Origin: Roridomyces roridus
Taxonomy: Eukaryota; Basidiomycota; Agaricomycetes; Agaricales; Mycenaceae
NCBI GenBank assembly: GCA_029378245.1
Contig: JARKIF010000001.1
Coordinates: forward strand, 3,038,001-3,102,000
Length of the DNA: 64,000 bases
Direction: 5' to 3'
In this document: positions 41,857-53,729 of the stretch, in pieces
How positions within the stretch are numbered: the first letter of the stretch is position 1
Layout of the letters: the number at the start of each line of letters is the position of its first letter
The notes under the pieces: model-generated
Database searches by the model: none
Told to the model about the DNA's origin: nothing
The model's input: only the letters and a program-made list of their open reading frames with translations
Position numbers and translations under genes: made by a program

Positions 41857-44386
41857 ATGCCTTCCATCGACAACGCGCCCGAACCCACCACTAATGGTGT
41901 AGAAACTCCTGTGAAGGTCAACGGCGTCAACGGGGTCGATGCCACCTCCGAAACCCCTCCCGCCCAACCTACCCCTGAGGCCGCTACTGCCAATGGTACC
42001 ACTGCCGATACCGCTCCCGCCGCCCCAACAACCTCTGAGACTCCGAAGGAGGAGCCAAAGAAGGAGGAGGAAGCGAAAAAGGAGGAAGAGGACGAGGAAG
42101 AGAAAGAGATCAAAGCCCGCAAGGCTGAACTCGATGCGCTGAACAAGGAGTACAGCGACGTCCCTCATGGCTCCAAGACCGAGGTTGTCCATCTCGACAA
42201 GGTTTGCACCATCTTTTTGTTTTCACCTCTCTTTGCATTCTAACGCATCATAGCGATGGGACAAGAACGGGGACGAGTACTACATTCGACAGAAGAAGGT
42301 TGCGTCTCGTACTCCTGGCGGTGACTGGTGGGAAAGGCACGTCTTGGTGGTCATCCGTCACTTCGAAGAGTACGAGAAGGACCGGGTCGAGAAAACCACC
42401 GTGGAGATCTACTCGGAGCATCTGCGCAAGACCCTAAGCAAGGTTATCAAGTCTTACCCCGGCATCTCGTTCCAGACTGAGGTTCGTTGATGCCCTTCTT
42501 TTGAGTTTACCCGACTGAGATTGCGTAGCAAATCTCCTTGACGCTTCCTGTGGAATGCCTTTACCACTATATGGAGGAACTTGGTGCTGAAGCTGAGACG
42601 CTCGCCAAGGACTCTGTCGAGCTCGACCACCTCAAGATCCTCCTTGATTTCATCCAGACTCAGTTCGCCAAGACCATTGAGGAGGTCAGCAATCTCCGGC
42701 CCCAGAATCTCATCTCCTACTCCACGTAAGTCTCTTTCGAATCCTGTCGCACTCGTCTGACTTGCCCCAGCCTCTGGACCCTCTTCCGCCCCGGCACGAT
42801 AATCCACTCCAAAGTCCGGGGGTACGACCGCGCGTTTGAGCTCCAGAACTACTGGACCGTCCCATGCGGGCAACACGCAGGCTTTTACCAGCACGGCACG
42901 TACACCGACTACGACGGCGCGAATTACGGGACCCGGATGGAGAAGCTCAAGATTCCGCCCTTTGCCGGGAGCACCTCTATCGCGACGCTGCCGTTTGCGC
43001 CCTTGGACATGCGTACACGGCGGGATGAGATCCGAGCAGTGCTGATGAAGCGTGGGAAGCGGTTCCAGACGATGAAGGGGCAAAGCCATGGAGAGTATGC
43101 TGGTGTGGCGATTGAGGAGGGGCTTGAGGGAGATCAGAAGTTCAGCGTACGTTTCGTGTTCTTTTGGTTGTGAGATGGGCTGACCGTGTTGCTGCAGATC
43201 AAGAGCCGGGTCATGATTGATGGCAAGTCGTATAACCGCATCTGCGCCGACCATGCCTGGGAGGCGCCAGAAGATGAGACGGCCGTGGAGGCACTGTTCT
43301 GGGCCGAGGACAGTCTATCTGCGGAGGAGTTTACGGCGTTCAAGGCGAAGCTAGCGGCCGAGAAGGCGGCACGGGCATTGACGGAGCAGGAGACCCTTTT
43401 GGCGACCAACGTCCTGCGCGGTTTCAGTTTCACGGAAAAGAGGTGGTTCCTGCTCTTCATTGACAACTACTCGGACATTGAATGGAATGAGGTGAGCTGA
43501 CTTGGCAAGTTTCTTTGCTCGTACTAATAAATCATAGGCTTCCTTCGACCGTCTTGTGTTGCCCGAAGGATCGAAGACGCTGATCCGTGCTCTTGTGTCG
43601 TCCCACCTGAGGTCAGAAGACAGCAAGTTTGACGACATCATCAAGGGCAAGGGGCGCGGACTAGTCACGGTGCTGCACGGAAACCCTGGTGGTGCGTGCT
43701 ATGTTTCCCTCAACTCATACTTGTGCTCACCCATTGCTCAGTTGGTAAAACTTTGACGGCAGAGTGCATTGCGGAGTACACGAGGCGGCCTCTCTACGTC
43801 GTGTCGTCTGGCGATCTTGGTACCTCAGCGTCGAATCTCGAGCGGGAGCTGACGAGAATCCTTGATCTGGCTCACACGTGGCGGGCGGTTCTGCTCATCG
43901 ACGAAGCGGACGTCTTCCTGGAGAAGCGGACACTGACTGATGTGTACCGGAACGCCCTCGTCTCGGTCTTCCTGCGGCTATTGGAATACTACGAGGGTAT
44001 CCTCTTCCTGACTACGAATCGCGTGAACACTGTACGTCTTGTGCTTTCCTCCACCACAGCCTGCTTACCGTTCCTTTCAGTTCGACCCAGCCTTCCAATC
44101 GCGGATACACATGGCGCTCAAGTACGAGAACCTCGAGACCCAAGCACGCAAGCGCCTGTGGAAGGACTTCCTGAGCAAGCTTCCCGGAGGCGGTGCTCTC
44201 GTGTCTGAGGAGGGGTACGACGTGCTCGCTGGGTACGACATCAACGGTCGACAGATCAAGAACGCTGTCAAGACGGCGGAGAGTCTTGCCGCGTTCATGG
44301 GCAAGCCGCTTGGTCTTGAGTATCTGGAGACGGTGCTCAAGACCCAGGCGGATTTTGCTGAGGCGTTCGTGGGGAATGAGTTTTGA
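41857..44386 (+). CDS. AAA+ ATPase with fungal N-terminal domain
   Basis: AAA-type ATPase of a large fungal family (about 720 residues). Exon 1 from the ATG at 41857 is an Ala/Pro/Glu-rich leader ending in a highly charged run (KEEEAKKEEEDEEEKEIKAR). The middle domain reads YSEHLRKTLSKVIKSYPGIS, LWTLFRPGTIIHSKVRGYDR and ENYW-like FELQNYWTVPCGQHAGFYQH. The ATPase domain has Walker A GNPGVGKTLTAE, split by an intron between GNPG and VGKT (donor at 43693), Walker B AVLLIDEADVFLEKR, sensor 1 GILFLTTNRVNTFDPAFQSR with the presumed arginine finger. Stop 44384-44386. About eight introns. Substrate unknown. Confidence 0.88.
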
Positions 44387-44936
44387 AGGTTAGATTCTCC
44401 ATAGAGTGTAAGTGTAGACCGCATATACATTTCTTGTAGCACTAATACCCATTACATACAACATCTCTATGAGCAAGGGCAACGCCGGCTTGGAAACCGT
44501 AGTTCTAGCAACTGACTGGGAGTGATCTACATTATCGTGTTAGCGCCTTGAAGCTTGGAGGCCGTTAGATTCTCAATCTTCACTGCGATTCGAACCTCCA
44601 CCAAATCTCAACTGTTGCACACCTGACTTGGACGCAGGGGCCAGTGAATCACGCTGAACCACAGATTAAATTGGGCCAATGATTTAAACTTCTCGGGGTT
44701 CTGATGCGTAACTGAACGACTCGTTCACCAGAAGCACGAAGCCTAAAGTCAACCTGACAGACCGCAGTTTACCGCCAGTTCCGGAAATGGAGCTTCTCAA
44801 TGACCAAATCTACATGCAGCACTGCACAGGGACTAAACATTGGAATACAACCCTCCTTCAAAATGCGTGCAGATGAAGCCGCACTCTCCCCCAGCCCTCT
44901 CTGCCTTTTTTTCTCTGCACATTCTCTCCCCAGGCC
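44387..44936. other. Intergenic region before the membrane protein gene
   Basis: No gene supported. Part of it may be an unrecognised 5' exon of the next gene, whose start is uncertain. Confidence 0.4.
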
Positions 44937-46481
44937 ATGGTCCACAATGTCTTCGGTACGTCCGAGTCCATTCAACACTCCACGTCCGTCCCTTGTTGAA
45001 AATCTTCACGACAGTGTTATTCATCCTCAGCGCCGTCTTGAATGGGTCGTTGTACATCGTGAACGGCTACCAACTTTTCACCCTCTTGTATAAAACGAGT
45101 AGGTGCTCTTCCATCTGGCCGTTGTTCCTCGGCGCTCATTGTGATGCAGAAAATCCTGCGTGGGTTCGGTTTGTCTGCCACTTTGACACTGCTACGACTT
45201 CCCGCCGATGCCTTACTCTCAGTCTCCCCGTGTGGTTCATATTTGCGGTAGACTCGTTGCAGATCGTTGTGTGCGTGGTCGTCCAATCTCTCGTCGTCGA
45301 GCTAACACTCAGGCTCAGGTTGATGTATTCGTTAATTGTGTATGTCGATCCATGTTCCCTCTTCGCATGGCCGTGCTGAAAATCCTTAGACGTGGATGCG
45401 GTAGCCCTGGTGTTCTATTTGGTGAGCTCCATTCCTTTTTGAGATACTTGGTTGAATCCATCCGCAGGTGTTGGTTGGGTGATGCCCTTTGCTGAGGTCG
45501 CGACCTCCACGATTGCACTTGCGACGCAATGCGTTCTTGCTTCTCGCGGAGTGGCCGTCCGCCGGACTTGGCGCTGTGTCTTCGAGGTTGTGCCAGTGGC
45601 TCCAACGATTGTATCCGCATGGTTCTTGCTGGCATTCGGATGTAGCATTACATCAGTTGTGTTCAAACACAAGTTGTGAGTTGTTCTGTCCATCCCCTCG
45701 CTTCACATTTCGAGGCTTCAATATCAATGCACAAAGCAGTTCTGTAATGATTTTGCGGCTCGGCGTTCGGATGGTGGCCGACCTCCTACTTATGAGTACG
45801 TGTCACATTTCAATTGCAACCCATGCCCTCTATTCAGACCCTCAGCCTTCCTTGTCTTCGTATTCGCGCGCACTCGCCAGACTTCCGAGTATCGAGCCAC
45901 CCGCACTGATCTGAGGAACCTCATACACCGGGCGATTGGAACAGGTGTCGTACCAATATTTCTTTCCTCAATCTCGGCCTCACCCTTGTCCCAAGGACTA
46001 TTCACATGCGCGTTCACATTAGCCACTCTGGTAACAGTGGTCGTTGTCCGCAACGCGAACTTGAATGCCTTCTTCGTCTTTCTGATGGCCCGCGTTTATA
46101 TGCTTGTAAGTACTTTCCGGAAGTAAGAAATATTCGATTACGACTTGTCTGCAGACATTTCTCAACTCATTAAACATGCGGGCCTCTCGAACTGAATACC
46201 GAGATGGGGACAAGGAGGTTCGTTGCGACTGCTTCGACTGTTGGATCGACGTGTTGATTTCTTTCCGTCTCTAGTTCGTTCCAATCGGAGGGCCCCTTCC
46301 GATGTCGCCAACTAACGAAAATGATGATGTTGAGCAAGAGCACACGACGGAAACAATGACCGAGGTGGAATTTTTCGAGTCACGACAGGTTCACCCTTTT
46401 GACACCAATATTGAGAAGTGTGAGGCGGAAGGCTCGGACATAGGGCTGGAGGGACACATGTACCTTAGAGAATGGTTCTAG
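44937..46481 (+). CDS. Multi-pass membrane protein, DUF6534-like (start uncertain)
   Basis: Integral membrane protein with about seven hydrophobic segments, of a type abundant in Agaricomycetes and of unknown role. Candidate ATG at 44937 gives MVHNVF, joined to VLFILSAVLNGSLYIVNGYQ, then LSLPVWFIFAVDSLQIVVCV, VGWVMPFAEVATSTIALATQ, VVPVAPTIVSAWFLLAFGCS, MILRLGVRMVADLLLM, IHRAIGTGVVPIFLSSISAS, TCAFTLATLVTVVVVRNANL and FFVFLMARVYML. A cytoplasmic acidic tail contains NENDDVEQEHTTETMTEVEF and ends at stop 46479-46481. About nine introns. The last segments plus a short NSLNMR-type motif before the tail are typical of the DUF6534 group. A further 5' exon is possible because CCCCAG precedes the ATG. 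Confidence 0.65.
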
Positions 46482-48139
46482 AGGTTTGCAATGCGTGTGG
46501 AATTATGATTGTCTTGTCGACCTGCGCACACATGGAAAGAAAGAAGTATCAAAGTACTCGTTGGTTCAAGATAAGTTAACCACGAAGCTACTTCTGGGAC
46601 CAGTGGCTACCGTCCACCCATGCGTGAGCATGCCACCTTCCTCGTGCAGCCCGGTTGCGACGCAGCGGGGAGTGCGTCATTCATGACCTATGCAAATATT
46701 TCCAAATAACGTTAGTATTTCGCGGGTGGCGTTCTCGGGGACGGTTTCGATGTTCGTCGCCGTGTATTGGCGCACGTTTGAGTCGGAGAGAGTGTGGAAG
46801 TGAATCGGAGACTCAGAGGCTGTCGCGGAGACCTGCCAGAAAAAAGAGGGAATGAATGCAGGAGCCGCACAGAAACGCCGATGGCGCAATCGTTGCTTAG
46901 CTTCTTTGAAACCCAACTTCTTAAGATGGGCGTCGGCGCGGTTGTAGCGGTCATTTTGTGTGGCAAGGCGGAAATCGAGGTTGTCATGCAGAATTCTCCG
47001 AACGACTTGCAGCTTGCTTGTTGGCGGTTGTTGTCGGGAATTAAATGTGCGTGGTCCTCCTATCGTGCAATATGGAGGATTTGGAGCAGAGAATTTCCAT
47101 GCTGAAGGTCTCACCCGCGGCTCCTGTTTCAATTGAATCGAGAGATCGTATTGAACGGAGACTTGGTGACGACATACGGCTCGTAAATGTTGTATGCATC
47201 GCTGGCGGTCTTCGGTCGCGAGACGGTTCTTGGCTATGTTTGGGAGAGATCCATGGATTCGAGCGGCGCGAACAGTGACCATTATGTGGGTCATCTTGAG
47301 CCTGGGTTTCGGCGAGATGACACTGGGATGCAAGATTCCATGCTCGCGGTCCTTGACGACCCCCGCACGCGTCGACATCTTGTGTTACCGTGTATATATT
47401 GAGGCTCGCCGATACCCACGCCAAAAGTCACCGAGAAGCAGCGACTCGAGTGGCGGCTTGGGTATCAGAATATATCAGAATGCCGCAGTCCAGGCCCTAC
47501 AGATAGATTTCGGTCACAATGACAAATTCAAGCAGTCCAGCTGAGAAGAGAACAGAGCTATAACGAGCGAGAGACGGATTGGATGGGCGCCGGAGAAAGA
47601 ATCCGGAACGGAGAATCGCATCATTTGACAGGGACCAACAGTGGTCAAAGTTTCTGTTCTCGCTTTGTCGGGCTCCACGATGCCCAGTGGCCCTGTCGGT
47701 GGCTCTTGACCCTTCCCCCGACCTCCTACGCCCACGTCCACAGACCATCACTTCTCCGTACCGACTAGAAGCAGTTGACTTGTTCCTCGTCGCCTCACTG
47801 GCTTTTCGGTCGCCACACACACTCTTTAATGCTCTGCTCCTGAATAATGCCCCATATGAATGCTCACAACCCTCCCCGGGCACGGCGTATAGGCGATTCC
47901 CGCCACCAGTACCTCTCTTCGCCTCGCCACCAGCGCTTAGCACGCGACGCCTCTCTTCGCCCGTCCCAGGCCGTCGATTGCCCCCAGATTTGGCCCTCCC
48001 CATCGCTGCCACCTTATCTGGGGCCGGAATGCGGGTCTTTACGGTCCCAGAAGCGGCAGAGGCTTGACAAGTATGTCATTGGCCTGCGTCCCCCTGACAC
48101 TAATATAATTCGCCATGTAGAGTCCAGTCATCATCGTCC
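46482..48139. other. Unresolved region upstream of the Ser-rich membrane protein
   Basis: About 1.65 kb. Long frames overlap on both strands (46677-47378 on - is 233 codons; 47579-48067 on + is 162 codons) but none matches a family I know and no consistent splice model emerged. It may include 5' exons of the next gene, whose signal peptide is missing. Confidence 0.4.
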
Positions 48140-50245
48140 ATGCAAGGATCGTTCCTGGGTCGAGACATTCGACTCAATGTCGATCTTATTGGACTGGACG
48201 TTCTTGTCGATGTGGGCGTTGTGGACACTTTTTCCAGCACTTCCACAACAACTTCCATCACCCCGGTCGTCAGCATGGCTTCTTCGTCCACTGGCAGCAG
48301 CTCCGTACCCTCGAGTGCGCTGTCAGTGTCGTCGTCTTCGACGTCGTTCCCGTCCTCTGTGGCGCCGTCGTCTTCGGTTTCCCCTTCGGCATCATCTTCA
48401 TTTTTCCCGTCGGCGTCAGCATCCCAGTCAACGTCACCCTCTGCGTCGATTTCGGCATCCACGTCGCCTTCTACCTCCGCATCCCAACCCGCTTCAGCGT
48501 CCAGCTCAGCGTCAGCCTCTGTGTCGAGTTCGGCATCGACGTCGGCTTCTACCTCTGCGTCCCAATCAGCTTCAGCGTCCAGCTCGGCATCAGCGTCAGC
48601 ATCGGCCTCCAGCTCAGCGTCAGCATCAGCGTCGGCATCGGCTTCAGCTTCACTATCGGCCTCTGCTTCAATCTCGGCGTCTGCCTCCGCCTCCGCGTCT
48701 GCGTCTGGATCAGCTTCCGCTTCTCGATCATCCCTGTGCGCTCTACATTAACTTTCCCTTCACCGTAACTTACGTCCAACTAGGTCTTCCTCCCAACCTT
48801 CCTCACCGTCGGCAACACCATCCGCCTCATTCTCGATCGCGAGGTGTGTCCCCTATTAGTGCTCCAGGCGCTTCGCCTATTAACCGTTGTATTAGATCGT
48901 CATCAAATTCTGTGCAAACGTAGGTTCAGGTGCCCGTGCCAATAGACTTGCTGATTTCAAATTTAACTAGATCATTATTCACGTCGGTGTCTTCAAGCTT
49001 GACAAGCACAGCTACTTTCTCGCTGACCACATCCAATGATGGCGGCCACTTGGCAATGGGAACTAGTTCTACCCCTCCAGGCACCCCAAGCTCCACCAGC
49101 CCGGGTTCCCTTGGTACGAGTCCGAATGCAGGCTCAAAGTACGTGTTTTTTACTTTCCGGTGCCCGCGGCTCTTGACACCGAGTTTCAGCTTTGCGCGTA
49201 ATGCGGGCGCTATCGTCGGTGTTTCCATTGGTGGAGTGGTTGCCGTCATTTTGGGAGTGCTTCTTGTATTCTTCGGTTGTCGTCGCTACAAGGCGCGTCG
49301 CACGGCAGCAAGCCCCTTGCCACCGATGATGCGCCAGAGCGGAGCGTGGCGATCGCCACTCGAGGATGACGACGAGTCTGTCACGGGTCACAGCGGAGGG
49401 CACACTACGGCTCACGGCCATATGAGCAGTGTGGAGGGCTCTTTGGAAGGCAGTGACTCGCACGGGGGGACGTCCACGGGCCACATGCCGTTCGCGCAGG
49501 CTGGTGCCACGTTGCAGGGCATCGATCCTGGGGTCTGGTATGGCGGTGCTGAGATGGCGAGAGGTCCGTCTTCGCACGGCCACTCGTCGCAATCCCATTC
49601 GGGTGGCGCACCGACTGGATCGTCAATGTCGCACGGCCATAGTTCTTCTTCCCCGTCCTCTGTTCCGCCTGTGACACCCTCGGACTTTGTGCACTCATCC
49701 ACCAGTGGTCTTATCTCGCGGCCCACCATTCAACTGACGCCGCCGTCGAGCTACTCGAATCGTCGCCCCGATGAGTCAAAGGCTCAGGGCTTCTTCGGAC
49801 GCATACGGCGCGTTTCCGCTGCCCCTCCCTCTTTAGTGCCTTTTGAAGCTGGGAAGATTCCAGACCCGACTGTGGCCCGGACGGGCCGGCCCAGCTCGTT
49901 GCTGAATCCTCCACCGCCGCCTCCATCCGCGGGATCGTCAGGTTGGCGCCCGGGGCCGCTGCCACTGCAGCAGCCACCCGCGGAATCCGACGATTTGCTC
50001 GCGCCTGAAGGTCTCCTTCGGCCAGGTCTCTCGGTCCTGCTTCCTCCATCACACTCGACCCGCACACTTGGAGATCATGTAGACTATTCTCGACCCATTG
50101 GAGGGGTAAGCGTGCTTTTATCTTTTGTGATGTCGACGCTGATTTCTCTCCCTCTTCGTAGCGCGTTAACCTCCGGATGGAGAGCGTGCAGACGGTCGAC
50201 ACACTGATGACCTTCTCCTCGGACGATCCATCCTTTGTATCATAG
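48140..50245 (+). CDS. Ser-rich single-pass membrane protein, possible cell-wall stress sensor (5' end unresolved)
   Basis: An extracellular Ser/Thr/Ala mucin-like region (from about 48225) consists largely of SAS repeats ([13 protein letters not shown]) over about 150 residues. After introns it continues [17 protein letters not shown] and [20 protein letters not shown], then a transmembrane segment [20 protein letters not shown] followed by a basic stop-transfer CRRYKARR. The cytoplasmic tail of about 330 residues is Ser/His/Gly/Pro-rich with SHGHSS and PPPPPPS motifs. The last exon after a 58-nt intron reads [20 protein letters not shown] and stops at 50243-50245. Architecture matches Mid2/Wsc-type fungal sensors, but no signal peptide was found; the 5' end is likely in exons upstream of 48140. 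Introns near 48736, 48850 and 49139 were inferred from frame. Confidence 0.6.
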
Positions 50246-50903
50246 CATAACATATGTGTATGGCCTGCTTGCGCCCACCTACGCCGGCCGGCCATCCACC
50301 CACCAGTCCACTCGCTTTCACGCCCAGTCACTCGCTTTCGCTCTGTCGAGTTATATAGTATCCACGACGCACCGCCAAGACCACACACACGACCGATCCC
50401 TTGATGCGTGTTGCAGTAGAAAAGTACAAGTTTTGGAGGACCCTCGTGTAGCCTATATACCAGTACAGTACGTGCGCGATTTGCAGGGTGTAAAAGCACT
50501 GCAATCTTGAATAATCTTATCGAATTCATCGAAATCTTGAGAGCGTTCACGTGATGCATTGTAACTCTTTCTTGACTTTTATGTTGGTTTTGAGCCTTCT
50601 GATTTTGTCCCCGGCAAAAAATCCCTGTCCAAACGGATTCCCTGCTCTTGGACGCTTTCCACCGTCTCCACTCAATCGTTCAGGCCGCAGCGCAACCACC
50701 AGGATTTCTCTCGGACCGCCCATTCTCACACTTTTACGGAAGCCCGCGATGACCAGTCGAAGAACCGCCCGTCATGTGGAAGGAAGGAAGGAAGGAATGC
50801 CTACACGGCACGGTCCCACGCAGGAACGCCAAACCCGAGGTCAGGAGGGCGCCCGGAAATAAAACTTGAAAAAGGCATTTAAACCCACCGCGTTATCTCG
50901 ACA
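50246..50903. other. Intergenic region upstream of the serine carboxypeptidase
   Basis: No gene supported; contains the promoter of the carboxypeptidase. GGCATTTAAACCC at about 50873-50885 may be its core promoter. Confidence 0.45.
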
Positions 50904-53046
50904 ATGAGACAGTCGCCAACCATGCTTCTCTCAGCTACCATCCTTGCAGTGGGGTGTTCTCTCCTCAGCCTCAGCCATGCCTCTCCCTTGGCTCCCGCTA
51001 AGCACACCTTCACGTCCGTCCATCAGGACGGAGTCAGTTTGCGGTTTGTCAACAATTCTGGGATATGCGAAACGACGCCTGGGGTGCACCAAATGTCGGG
51101 ATACGTCGATATAGGAACGGGCATGTCGATGGTGTGTCTTTTACACGACGAACTTGATGGATTTCTGACTACGCGGGCTAGTGGTTTTGGTTCTTCGCAT
51201 CGCGGACTGCGCCGGAGACGGCTCCTTTCACTTTGTGGTATGTCCTATGCAGCAAATGTCAAATGTTGGATAGGAGGATCTTGACGTTGTCAGGATCAAC
51301 GGAGGACCTGGCTGTGCGTCCGAGATAGTGGGTTCATTGCTATTCGCTGTCTTCGAGTGCTTATCGCGGTATATTTAGGGCCTATTCCAAGGTACAAGAA
51401 CTATCGAAGCTGGCGGCCCGGTGCATTTCTTTGACTTTGAACAGAAAATGGACCTTGCCACGTCAATCCTGATGGGCAGTCGACCGTTTTGAATCCGTAC
51501 AGGTGAGCTAACAGGGCAGGAAGGAAAGATGAATTTTGACCAGATCCTCGCAGTTGGAACACCGTTAGCAACAGTGCGCTTCCTTCGGTCTCCTGCAGCT
51601 TCAAGGCAATTAATTGTACCTCCAGTGATTTATATTGACCAGCCCATCGGTACTGGGTTCTCGTTTGGGACCGACACTGTCAACAGCACGGAGGTCGGCG
51701 TCTTTTCGATATTTGAAATCAGGTAGTTGACAGGCTTTCAGAGCGCGGCACCTCAATTTTGGAAAGCTCTCCAGATACTTATTGAGAGCGGAGAATTTTC
51801 ACAATACCGAAGCCGGGAGTGAGTCGGTCTAAATTCCATGCAACTCGAACCAATGTTCTTTCAGGTTCATCTTCGCCACAGAATCATACGGTGGCCATTA
51901 CGGCCCTTCATTCGTGACCTACTTTGATCAGCAGAACATCGAGATCCAGGAGGGCAAGATTACGGGAGTGCCAATCGTCGTCAGCGCCATGATGATAAAC
52001 AAGTGCGATAATGTACTTCTCGGTTGTTTAGGACTAATACTTTGCCCTTCAGCGGGTGGTACGACCCTTTGATCCAAAATCTGGCATATCTCACCTTCGC
52101 CACCAACGCGCCTGGATATGGCCAGCTTCAAAGCGACGCAGTGTTGCAGAAGATGAATACGTCTTACTTTGAACCCAACGGTTGTTTGGAAATGGAACAG
52201 GCGTGCTACGCCGCTGGAACTGGTCCCGCTTCCAACGAGATCTGCATCAAAGCAGACAACTTTTGTGTTGATAGACTCTTCGTTCCAGCTGTGGGCGACC
52301 GCGACTCGGACGACCTGCGGCAGAATTCTTCTGCATTGTTCCCGCCCGAGTTTTATCTCAACTATCTCGCTTTGCCTAGTATTATGGCTCAGATTGGGGC
52401 GGAAAGCAACTATTCGGAGTGTGCCGACGCGCCGTTTGAGTTGTTCGAGGACACTGGAGATGTAAGCCGGTTTCATGGGATTTGAAAAGGCCGGTTCATG
52501 TATCGTGTAGGATGCGCGGACTTGGCTTCCCCAGCTGGGCGAGCTGGCCAATTCGAGGCTCAAGATTCTCATCTGGGTATGTCGCATTTTTCTAGGTCTA
52601 TAATCCCATTGACATTGTTCTAAAGGCCGGAGACGCTGATATCAAGTGGGTGGCCTCCTACTCTTGCAGCGTTCATTTCTGACTCAGGATGATAGTTGCA
52701 ACTGGCTTGGAGGGCATGCTTCCGTACTCGCGATGGATTGGTATGGCAAGGAACGACTCAATAAGACACCGCTCACCAATATAACCGTCGACGGGACTAT
52801 CGTGGCGGCTGTCCAAAATGTCGACAATTTCTCGTTTGCGTGAGTGTTGCACAAAAGTCGATACAGCTCGGTACTGATGAGAGAATTGTCAGACGAGTGT
52901 ATGAGTCGGGACATGAAGTGGTGAGTCTTTGCGCAGTCCGGCAAGGCGTCAAATGCTGACTTGTTCTCAAGCCCGCCTTCCAACCGGTTGCAGCTCTTGA
53001 AATATTCAAGCAGGTGGTTAACAAGCAACCTTTACACTCCGTGTGA
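50904..53046 (+). CDS. Secreted serine carboxypeptidase (peptidase family S10)
   Basis: Removes C-terminal residues from peptides, in the secretory route, vacuole or outside the cell. Signal peptide MLLSATILAVGCSLLSLSHA (an upstream in-frame ATG at 50904 adds six residues). Spliced blocks: GYVDIGTGMSM, FWFFASRTAPETAPFTLW, INGGPGCASEI, GLFQENGPCHVNPDGQSTVL, SWNTVSNMIYIDQPIGTGFS, FWKALQILIESGEFSQY, FIFATESYGGHYGPSFVTYF with the catalytic Ser in ESYGG, GWYDPLIQNLAYLTFATNAP, LKILIWAGDADI with the presumed Asp, CNWLGGHASVLAMDWYG, and YESGHEVPAFQPVAAL with the presumed His. Stop 53044-53046. About a dozen introns, some flanking exons of under 40 nt. GPGCAS replaces the commoner GPGCSS. It lies 683 bp upstream of the dibasic-repeat protein, in the same direction. 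Confidence 0.9.
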
Positions 53047-53054
53047 TACTTTGC

Positions 53055-53111
53055 TATTCGAGTCGCGTTTGCTTCATAGGCAGCTATTCGAGAGTATTCG
53101 AGTCGCGTTTG
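53055..53111. repeat. Direct repeat TATTCGAGTCGCGTTTG, period 40 bp
   Basis: Identical 17-bp copies at 53055-53071 and 53095-53111, just after the carboxypeptidase stop codon. No known factor site is recognised. Confidence 0.75.
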
Positions 53112-53663
53112 ATTCTCGGTATCTCGTCAATAAAACTTCCGGTTCTCTTCTCCGGACTTTTTGGTTGTCGAAACGCCGAGTTTTCTCAGGTCGAGAACGT
53201 CCCACGTTGCCAAGCCCGATGGAAGCCCAAGCGAACTTTATTTACTTTTCTTTCCATATTCTTCGCACATTTTCACCGCCCAGTGAATCAGCCACCCGGA
53301 CCAACCGGTATGCCTACCTCATCATTTACCGGTCTTTTGGTCCCGCCGGTAAGTATCTGGGAAACAACAATCGCGTGCGCGAAAAATAAGCGTTTTGTTC
53401 CACGGTCGAGCTCATTTGGACTAATTTTGTCAACTCCAGGTGTGTCTTTTTAGCCCTCTTTGATCTCAAGCTCCTCCAAGGATGCAGAAATAGAAAGATA
53501 TCCGTCTTGGCCACTGCGCACCGTGGAATGCGTTCCTCGGGCAATGTGTTGTGCTGGATTACAACCGAATGGTCTCCCCACAGCCAAGACGCTTGAAAGG
53601 CACGCCGCTCCATAAGGTCTTGGCTGGTAGCGCATTTGGGCGATATTTCTCTTCCATGGTAGC

Positions 53664-53671
53664 TATAAAAG
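53664..53671 (+). promoter_or_regulatory. TATA box of the dibasic-repeat protein gene
   Basis: TATAAAAG, 59-66 bp before the ATG at 53730. A canonical TATA box suggests strong regulated expression, as is common for fungal secreted-protein genes. Confidence 0.65.
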
Positions 53672-53729
53672 CTGGTCGGTGCTGCCTCTACTACCTCAGG
53701 TTTCCAACCGCACTTCCAATCGCATCAAC

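Larger units (their letters stand above)
53047..53729. other. Promoter region of the repeat-protein gene
   Basis: No gene supported. Holds a 17-bp direct repeat near its left end and a TATA box near its right end. Open frames at 53043-53453 and 53551-53856 have no recognisable domain. Confidence 0.5.

Noticed and set aside
44560..44620. tRNA gene suggested by a GGTTCGAATC-like motif on the minus strand
   Set aside because: The stems around the T-loop do not pair and no acceptor or D arm could be drawn.
44937..46481. STE3-type pheromone receptor, given the pheromone-like gene in the window
   Set aside because: Helix content fits a seven-pass protein, but no STE3 signature blocks were seen and the tail resembles DUF6534 proteins.
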